From NCBI GenBank assembly GCA_910583965.1, contig CAJUAE010000097.1, positions 1 through 12,206 of the forward strand: a DNA stretch of 12,206 nt, written 5' to 3'. Under the pieces are notes generated by a model. The model made no database searches, had not been told where the DNA came from, and worked only from the letters and a program-made list of their open reading frames with translations. The DNA is from an uncultured Lachnospiraceae bacterium (GTDB lineage Bacteria; Bacillota; Clostridia; Lachnospirales; Lachnospiraceae). This document shows, one piece after another, positions 6,763 to 12,206 of the stretch. The position numbers were made by a program, and so were the translations under genes. The first letter of the stretch is position 1, and every line of letters starts with the position of its first letter.

Positions 6763-8745
6763 TTGAATAGAGATGAAATTATACAAGCTGTTCAAAGTTA
6801 TATACGAAATGACAATGCAAAATATGCTTTATTGATTAATGGTGCGTGGGGAAGTGGAAAAACTTTTTTATATGAAAATTATTTGGCTGATGCAATATCA
6901 GATATTGAAATTGGAAAAAATGAAAGAAAATCTAATATTTATATCTCGCTATATGGTGTTTCATCAATAGAGGTATTATCAAAGCAGTTGTTGACGAGTT
7001 ATTTGATTTATGCAAAATCAAATGGTAGTGAGATAGTGAAGAAGGGGGTAAAACCAGTAGCAGGTATTTTAGGATTAGTTAGTAAAGCATTTTCGTTTTC
7101 AATCGGATCATTTTCTACTGATTTTAGCGATACGATACAGGATATAAGTGATCTGATAGAAGTTAAAAATATGGTTGTTTGTTTTGATGATTTAGAGAGA
7201 TGTACAATACCAATTAATGAATTTTTTGGCTATGTAAATAATTTAATTGAACATTGTAATTGTAAAGTCCTTATTTTGGCTGATGAAAATAACATTGGAA
7301 AAATATTTGCAAATACAAATATTGAACAAAAATATCAAACAATATTGACTGGTGATAGAAAAGTTATTCAAGATCAAAATGATGATGCCAAGAAAAGGAA
7401 TAGTAATAATGCGAATAATTCAATAACCGTAAAGGAATTGAAAGAATTAAATGAACTATTGTACTCAGAGAATTTTATTTATCGTGATATAAAAGAAAAA
7501 GTTATTGGCAAGACATATAATTATTACCCAGAAATTGGAGAGCTGCTCGTAGAGTTGATTTCGGGAAATGATAAACATGAAGGTTATATTTCAGAAGGTG
7601 ATTACAAAGAATTCTTAATAAACCACATAGATGCGATAGCATCTGCCTTTAGAGAAGTAGATAATAATAATTTACGAATTGCGATTGTGTGGCTTGATAT
7701 GTTTAGAAATATTTTTGAAATGACGTATAAAGATTTGAATGCTTCTAAGTATTATGAAAACATTATTTCGGATTTTTTAAGATATAGTGTATGGGCGGTT
7801 GTTTCAAACAGAAAAAATAAGAAAATTACAAAGTGTGCATATCATGGTAGTGCCGAATATGTTTATTTTGAGGGAAACGAGTATAATTATACAATTAGAT
7901 ATTATTTTATAGATAGCTATATACGAAGTGACTTTCTTGACGAAACTGATTTGATGAGGACAGCAAGAGAGATTGAAGATCGATGTGAACGTGAAGATTT
8001 ATATAGTAAGAAACAAATAATGTCTACAGGTGTAGCGTATTCTAAATTGTGTGAATGGAAATATATGGAAGATGATGCAATCAGAGAATGTATTCAGGAG
8101 ATGTTGGTTGAACTTAAAGAAAATAAATACGCATATGCTTATTATTCAAATATCATAGAATTGTTACTTTATTTTAACAAAATTGGTTTGTATGAGGAAG
8201 AAGTATCTAAAGTTCAGGAAATAATGCTATCTCTTATTGATAATGATATGAATATTCAAGAAGAAGATCCTTCACCTAAGTTTTTTACGAATGAAGAGGA
8301 AAAGCAAGAATTTATAGAAATGTATAATCCAATAGCTGAAAGTAGAAAAAGAAGAAATGAAATTCTTGATAAAGATGAAATTGAAGAAGAAAATATCTAT
8401 ATAAATGCCGATTCATTTTTAAATCATTGTGAAAAGAGAGAACAATACTATTGTAACCATAAATCATTTATGGAATATATAAATGAAGATAGATTGATAG
8501 AACTGATTAATAGCAGTAGCTTAAAGGATATATATACAATTGCTAAGGCTTTTAATACTATTTACTTTATGGGAAATGTGAGAGATTTTTATATAAATGA
8601 TATAGACGCGCTACAATGTTTGAAAAATGATTTGTGTAATGAAGAGAGAATAAATACTGTTGGAAGAATCACAAGAAAATGTGCCATAGAATATTTGTAT
8701 TCTGTAATTGGAGATGTGATTGTAAGATTAGGAGAAAGAGACTGA
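6763..8745 (+). CDS. KAP-family P-loop NTPase
   Basis: This is a large NTPase of the KAP type, the family that includes the F-plasmid phage-exclusion protein PifA. Near the N-terminus 'NGAWGSGKTF' holds the Walker A motif, and about 110 residues later 'VVCFDDLERC' is the double-Asp Walker B that marks KAP proteins. Between them 'PVAGILGLVSKAF' begins a moderately hydrophobic stretch, at the place where KAP proteins carry membrane insertions, so membrane contact is possible. The C-terminal 400 residues are charged, rich in Glu, Lys and Asn, and unrecognised. I prefer the TTG at 6763 because AAGGA (6748-6752) sits 10 bases before it; a GTG at 6754 would add three codons but has no spaced ribosome site. 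The gene is more AT-rich than its neighbours, suggesting separate acquisition. A defence role is inferred from family and context. Confidence 0.8.
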   Translation: MNRDEIIQAVQSYIRNDNAKYALLINGAWGSGKTFLYENYLADAISDIEIGKNERKSNIYISLYGVSSIEVLSKQLLTSYLIYAKSNGSEIVKKGVKPVAGILGLVSKAFSFSIGSFSTDFSDTIQDISDLIEVKNMVVCFDDLERCTIPINEFFGYVNNLIEHCNCKVLILADENNIGKIFANTNIEQKYQTILTGDRKVIQDQNDDAKKRNSNNANNSITVKELKELNELLYSENFIYRDIKEKVIGKTYNYYPEIGELLVELISGNDKHEGYISEGDYKEFLINHIDAIASAFREVDNNNLRIAIVWLDMFRNIFEMTYKDLNASKYYENIISDFLRYSVWAVVSNRKNKKITKCAYHGSAEYVYFEGNEYNYTIRYYFIDSYIRSDFLDETDLMRTAREIEDRCEREDLYSKKQIMSTGVAYSKLCEWKYMEDDAIRECIQEMLVELKENKYAYAYYSNIIELLLYFNKIGLYEEEVSKVQEIMLSLIDNDMNIQEEDPSPKFFTNEEEKQEFIEMYNPIAESRKRRNEILDKDEIEEENIYINADSFLNHCEKREQYYCNHKSFMEYINEDRLIELINSSSLKDIYTIAKAFNTIYFMGNVRDFYINDIDALQCLKNDLCNEERINTVGRITRKCAIEYLYSVIGDVIVRLGERD

Positions 8746-8770
8746 GTAATAATAGCAAAAGATTTGTTAT

Positions 8771-8799
8771 TTGCAAATAGAAAAGCCATGATGTATAAA
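8771..8799 (+). promoter_or_regulatory. Possible hsdMSR promoter
   Basis: TTGCAA at 8771-8776 and TATAAA at 8794-8799 are 17 bases apart, in the 75-base gap between the KAP gene and hsdM. Transcription would start near 8806, right at the hsdM ribosome binding site, leaving a very short leader. No terminator separates the two genes, so read-through from the KAP gene is also possible. Confidence 0.35.
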
Positions 8800-8820
8800 A
8801 ATTAATGAGGAGAATAAACT

Positions 8821-10416
8821 ATGACTGAGGGAAAAGACTTATTGACAGTGTTATGGAGTGGTGCAGATGTTTTGAGGGGAAAAATGGATGCAAACGAATA
8901 TAAGACCTATCTTTTAGGACTTGTTTTCTATAAGTATTTATCTGATTCCTACTTAGCAAAGGTATATGATTTGCTGAATGATGCAAAACCCGATAGCCTG
9001 AACGAGGCACAGTCAGTATATGAGGAGGCAATGAAATCAGATGATGCTTCTGACCTGATTGAAGAAATAAAGAATTCGATGCACTTTACACTTGATCCAG
9101 ATATGACTTACATTAGTATGTTAAATGCAGCAAAAAATAATTCATTCAACAGGGAAAAGCTACAGGCGGCTTTCAATCGAATTCAGGAGTCTGATGAACT
9201 TTTTAATGGATTGTTTGCAGATGTGGATTTATATTCAAACAGGCTTGGAACGGGTGATCAAAAACAGAGTGCAACTATTGCTGAGGTCATTAAAGTTTTG
9301 GACGGTGCTGATCTTATCCATACAGAGGGCGATGTTCTTGGAAATGCATATGAATATCTGATTGGTCAGTTTGCATCGGAAACAGGAAAGAAAGCCGGAG
9401 AATTTTATACCCCGCATGGTCCTGCGCAGATTTTATGCAGGATTGTAATGGTTGGTCAGGAACAGAAAAAGGGGTTGCAGGTATACGATCCCTGTATGGG
9501 TTCGGCATCTTTGATGTTAAGCTGTCGGAACTACTCAAAGGAGCCTGATTTTATAAAATACTACGGGCAGGAACTTATGCCGTCAACATATAACTTAGCG
9601 CGTATGAATATGTTTCTGCATGGCGTTTTACCAGAGAATCAGCATCTTCGCAATGGAGATACCCTTGATGCTGACTGGCCGACAGATGAAGAAACAGAGT
9701 TTGATGCAGTAACAATGAATCCGCCTTATTCGGCAAATTGGTCTGCGGTAGAGGGGTTTAAGCAGGATGAGAGATTTATGGATTATGGAGGAAAACTTGC
9801 TCCAAAGTCCAAGGCTGACTATGCTTTTCTGCTTCATGGTTTCTATCATTTGAAACAGACAGGAACAATGGCGATTGTTCTTCCACATGGCGTTTTGTTT
9901 CGGGGTGCTGCGGAAGGGACAATACGGCAGATTTTACTTGAAAATGGAGCGATTTATGCAGTAATCGGGCTTCCTGCAAATATGTTTTACAATACCTCTA
10001 TCCCTACGTGCATTATCGTTCTGAAAAAACACAGGGAAGGGCGGGATGTCTTGTTCATTGATGCTTCTAAACTGTATGAAAAAAAGAAAAAACAGAATGT
10101 GATGCAGGAAAAGCATATTGACCATGTGCTTGAACTGTATTGTAATAGAGTGTCAGTTGATAAAGAAGCTTATCTGGCATCTTTTGAAGATATACAAGCC
10201 AATGATTATAATTTGAATATTCCAAGATATATTGACACAAGCGAGGAAGAACAGGAAATTGATCTTCACCAGCTATCAGAAAGCATAAAAACGACAAATA
10301 AGGCGATCAAAGAGAATAATGCCGCTTTGCTTGAAATGTTGGGAGATTTGACCTTTTCTAAATCAGAAACAAAAGACGCAGTAGAGGAACTCATCAGTGT
10401 TTTTCGGGAGGTGTGA
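8821..10416 (+). CDS. hsdM: Type I restriction-modification DNA methyltransferase subunit HsdM
   Basis: HsdM transfers a methyl group from S-adenosylmethionine to N6 of adenine at the site chosen by HsdS; two HsdM and one HsdS form the methylase. The 531-residue length is normal. Residues about 1-140 form the helical HsdM N-terminal domain ('MDANEYKTYLLGLVFYKYLS'). 'GEFYTP' at 193-198 is the usual lead-in to the catalytic domain, 'DPCMGSASL' at 223-231 is motif I for S-adenosylmethionine, and 'NPPY' at 300-303 is catalytic motif IV. Motif I reads GSA where most relatives have GSG. The C-terminal 100 residues look helical, as expected for HsdS contact. GAGGAG at 8807-8812 supports this start. 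The stop is followed within two bases by the hsdS start codon. Confidence 0.95.
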   Translation: MTEGKDLLTVLWSGADVLRGKMDANEYKTYLLGLVFYKYLSDSYLAKVYDLLNDAKPDSLNEAQSVYEEAMKSDDASDLIEEIKNSMHFTLDPDMTYISMLNAAKNNSFNREKLQAAFNRIQESDELFNGLFADVDLYSNRLGTGDQKQSATIAEVIKVLDGADLIHTEGDVLGNAYEYLIGQFASETGKKAGEFYTPHGPAQILCRIVMVGQEQKKGLQVYDPCMGSASLMLSCRNYSKEPDFIKYYGQELMPSTYNLARMNMFLHGVLPENQHLRNGDTLDADWPTDEETEFDAVTMNPPYSANWSAVEGFKQDERFMDYGGKLAPKSKADYAFLLHGFYHLKQTGTMAIVLPHGVLFRGAAEGTIRQILLENGAIYAVIGLPANMFYNTSIPTCIIVLKKHREGRDVLFIDASKLYEKKKKQNVMQEKHIDHVLELYCNRVSVDKEAYLASFEDIQANDYNLNIPRYIDTSEEEQEIDLHQLSESIKTTNKAIKENNAALLEMLGDLTFSKSETKDAVEELISVFREV

Positions 10417-10418
10417 CA

Positions 10419-11705
10419 ATGGCGAATACACCTAATATAAGATTTAAGGAATTTGCTGACGATTGGGAACAGCGTAAGCTATTGGAGTTTGGTAAAGCAA
10501 CAGGAGGAACTTCCATAGAATCAGAATTTTCTGAAAATGGTATTTATAAAGTGATAAGTATCGGTAGTTACTCAGAAGATAACATTTATAGAGATCAAGG
10601 TATACGTGCAGTTAAGTCAGAAAAGACATTAAATAGGATTCTAAACAAAGGTGACATCACGATGATTTTAAATGATAAAACTGCATCAGGAAATATTATT
10701 GGAAGGGTGCTTTTGATTGAAAAATCGGGTGTTTATGTATATAATCAGCGAACTGAAAGAATAGAGTTGGATATCAATAATTATGATTCGCAGTTTATAT
10801 ATACGATGTTAAATGCTCCTCAAATTAGAGATAAAATTATAAAGCAAAGTCAGGGGAATACGCAAATTTACGTTAATTGGTCGACAATATCACAGACAGA
10901 ATATTTAGTACCACATACTAAGGAGCAACAGCAAATAGGTCACTACTTCCGCCGACTTGATCACCTCATCACCCTTCACCAGCGTAAGTTTGATGAAATA
11001 AAACAATTAAAAAAATTTATGCTCCAAAAAATGTTCCCCAAGAATGGTGAGCTAATTCCGGAGATTCGTTTTGTGGGATTTACTGGCGCTTGGGAACAGC
11101 GTAAGTTGGGGGATACGCTATACAGCTTGCAAAATAATACCTTGTCAAGAGCGGAGATGACATATGAAGTAGGCACTATAAAGAATATTCATTATGGAGA
11201 TATTCTTGTTAAATATGGAGAAGTGATAGATGTAAAAAATGAGCAGATCCCCAATATTATAGATACCACTGTCGCCGAGAAATACAAAACTTCTTTTTTA
11301 CAAAATGGCGATGTGATTTTTGCGGATACAGCAGAAGATGAAACTGTAGGGAAATGTAGTGAAATAGCTGGTTTGACGGATGAAATGGCACTATCTGGAC
11401 TGCATACAATTCCATATAGACCACAGTTGAAATTTGCTACAGGATATCTGGGATACTATTTAAATTCGAGTCTTTTTCATCAGCAACTTATACCTCTTAT
11501 GCAGGGGATAAAAGTGACATCAATTTCTAAATCCGCGATGCAGAATACAAATATTGTTTATCCTAAATCTATTGATGAACAGAAAAAAATTGGTGCTTAT
11601 TTCATAAACCTCGACCACCTTATCACCCTTCACCAGCATAAGTGTGACCAGTTAAAAGAAGTAAAACGTTTTATGCTGCAAAATATGTTTCCACAGAAAG
11701 GATAA
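10419..11705 (+). CDS. hsdS: Type I restriction-modification specificity subunit HsdS
   Basis: HsdS reads the bipartite DNA target and holds HsdM and HsdR together. The 428-residue protein has the classic two-fold layout. Each half starts with an 'IRF..F...WEQRKL' block, continues with a variable target recognition domain, and ends with a conserved helical spacer, 'LDHLITLHQRKFDEIKQLKKFML' style in half one and a close copy in half two. The first recognition domain spans about residues 20-165 and the second about 230-375; they differ from each other, so the two half-sites should differ. I chose the ATG at 10419, with GGGAGG at 10406-10411 well spaced, over an in-frame GTG at 10413 that overlaps hsdM. 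The actual recognition sequence cannot be deduced here. Confidence 0.93.
   Translation: MANTPNIRFKEFADDWEQRKLLEFGKATGGTSIESEFSENGIYKVISIGSYSEDNIYRDQGIRAVKSEKTLNRILNKGDITMILNDKTASGNIIGRVLLIEKSGVYVYNQRTERIELDINNYDSQFIYTMLNAPQIRDKIIKQSQGNTQIYVNWSTISQTEYLVPHTKEQQQIGHYFRRLDHLITLHQRKFDEIKQLKKFMLQKMFPKNGELIPEIRFVGFTGAWEQRKLGDTLYSLQNNTLSRAEMTYEVGTIKNIHYGDILVKYGEVIDVKNEQIPNIIDTTVAEKYKTSFLQNGDVIFADTAEDETVGKCSEIAGLTDEMALSGLHTIPYRPQLKFATGYLGYYLNSSLFHQQLIPLMQGIKVTSISKSAMQNTNIVYPKSIDEQKKIGAYFINLDHLITLHQHKCDQLKEVKRFMLQNMFPQKG
10463..10478 (+). repeat. HsdS direct repeat A, copy 1
   Basis: TTGGGAACAGCGTAAG here is identical to the 16 bases at 11090-11105, 627 bases downstream. It encodes the 'WEQRK' lead-in of the first recognition domain. 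Paired with the spacer repeats it brackets exchangeable recognition domains. Confidence 0.7.
10956..10993 (+). repeat. HsdS direct repeat B, copy 1 (conserved spacer)
   Basis: These 38 bases match 11610-11647 at 33 positions, including an unbroken 16-base identity, ATCACCCTTCACCAGC, at 10968-10983 and 11622-11637. They encode the 'LDHLITLHQ' start of the central helical spacer. Confidence 0.7.
11090..11105 (+). repeat. HsdS direct repeat A, copy 2
   Basis: Identical to 10463-10478. It encodes the 'WEQRK' lead-in of the second recognition domain. Confidence 0.7.
11610..11647 (+). repeat. HsdS direct repeat B, copy 2 (C-terminal spacer)
   Basis: Matches 10956-10993 at 33 of 38 bases, 654 bases apart. 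It encodes the second 'LDHLITLHQ' helix start near the HsdS C-terminus. Confidence 0.7.
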
Positions 11706-11710
11706 TAACT

Positions 11711-12199
11711 ATGGTAGAATTAGAATCTGTAATCGAAAAAAGGCTGATCGACCAGCTCTGCTGTGATGAGTCGCAATGGACATACCGACCAGACATTAGA
11801 ACGGAAGAACAGCTATGGGACAATTTCAAATATATTTTGGAACAGAATAACAAAGCAAAACTCAATGATATTCCATTGAGCGAGTCAGAATTTGCAGAGA
11901 TTAAGAATGATTTGTTCCATGCTTCCTTTTATGATGCTGGCAAATGGCTGATTGGTGAAAATGGCAAGGTGTATGTTCATGTGCAGAGGGGAAATGAAAC
12001 ACTCCATCTTGTTGTTATGAATAACGAGCATATTGCCGGTGGAACGAGCGTATACGAAGTAATAAACCAATATCAGGCATTTCACTCCAAGGAAGGTGAA
12101 GGGAGCCGAGATAGGCGTTTTGACGTTTCGTTGCTCATTAATGGCATACCATTAGGAATTGTAGAAAAATTATCACTCAAACTTCAAAGCCTTTTATGA
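11711..12199 (+). CDS. hsdR: HsdR N-terminal fragment, truncated type I restriction subunit
   Basis: The 162-residue product matches the N-terminus of type I restriction endonuclease R subunits, which normally have about 1000 residues with a nuclease domain followed by a helicase motor. Seen here are the helical start 'ESVIEKRLIDQL', the 'AGKWLIGENGKVYVHV' strand region, and 'RRFDVSLLINGIPL' (135-148), the nuclease core with D138. The next element should be the catalytic E-x-K, but the frame reads 'GIVEKLSL' and stops at 12197-12199. Another frame reads Glu-Leu, a TAG at 12162-12164, then 'KNYHSNFKAFYDV', resembling a shifted continuation. No helicase motif is present. The start is firm: AAAGGA at 11697-11702, five bases after hsdS. 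It is either a frameshifted pseudogene, a deletion junction, or an error near the window edge. As read, it should not cut DNA. Confidence 0.75.
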   Translation: MVELESVIEKRLIDQLCCDESQWTYRPDIRTEEQLWDNFKYILEQNNKAKLNDIPLSESEFAEIKNDLFHASFYDAGKWLIGENGKVYVHVQRGNETLHLVVMNNEHIAGGTSVYEVINQYQAFHSKEGEGSRDRRFDVSLLINGIPLGIVEKLSLKLQSLL

Positions 12200-12206
12200 T
12201 GTATGA

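Noticed and set aside
9125..9361. A 78-codon + strand ORF in another frame within hsdM
   Set aside because: It overlaps conserved HsdM sequence and has no independent start signal.
10463..11647. HsdS repeats considered as a CRISPR-like or mobile-element signature
   Set aside because: They are only two copies each, lie in frame and encode conserved structural parts of HsdS, so gene-internal duplication explains them.

Overview
The window is AT-rich with strong AGGAG-type ribosome binding sites, tight gene packing and all supported genes on the + strand. This suggests a low-GC Firmicute. The AbiE, HsdM and HsdS sequence styles look most like gut Clostridia (Lachnospiraceae), but that assignment is an inference without a search. 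I see no rRNA, tRNA, CRISPR array, transposase or integrase.

The region reads as a defence island. From the left: a short non-coding segment carries a 30-bp tandem repeat with evenly phased CG steps, probably the operator of the small Cro/C1-type regulator that follows (161-355). A doubtful 41-codon ORF lies in the next gap. Then comes a complete type IV toxin-antitoxin operon, abiEi-abiEii (561-2002). Its near-ideal promoter sits inside a perfect 15-bp inverted repeat that is very likely the AbiEi autorepression operator.

The centre is a very large gene (2150-6517, 1455 codons). It fuses an apparently intact calcineurin-like metallophosphoesterase to a NACHT/STAND NTPase and a roughly 850-residue C-terminal region with no recognised domain. 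The layout (effector, NTPase switch, long sensor) is that of Avs/bNACHT-like phage sensors. It is followed by a 236-bp gap and a very AT-rich gene for a KAP-family P-loop NTPase (6763-8745).

The right end is a type I restriction-modification operon in the order hsdM-hsdS-hsdR. HsdM and HsdS appear full length. HsdM has a variant methyltransferase motif I, and HsdS carries the paired internal repeats typical of target-domain exchange. The hsdR reading frame stops after 162 codons, at the point where the nuclease E-x-K motif is expected, so restriction may be lost or the gene may be broken near the window edge.

The systems probably act independently as layers of phage defence: AbiE by abortive infection, the NACHT protein by sensing and effector activation, HsdMS by DNA modification. 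The KAP NTPase could be a separate defence gene or an accessory of either neighbour. The metallophosphoesterase-NACHT fusion is the best candidate for an uncharacterised system.
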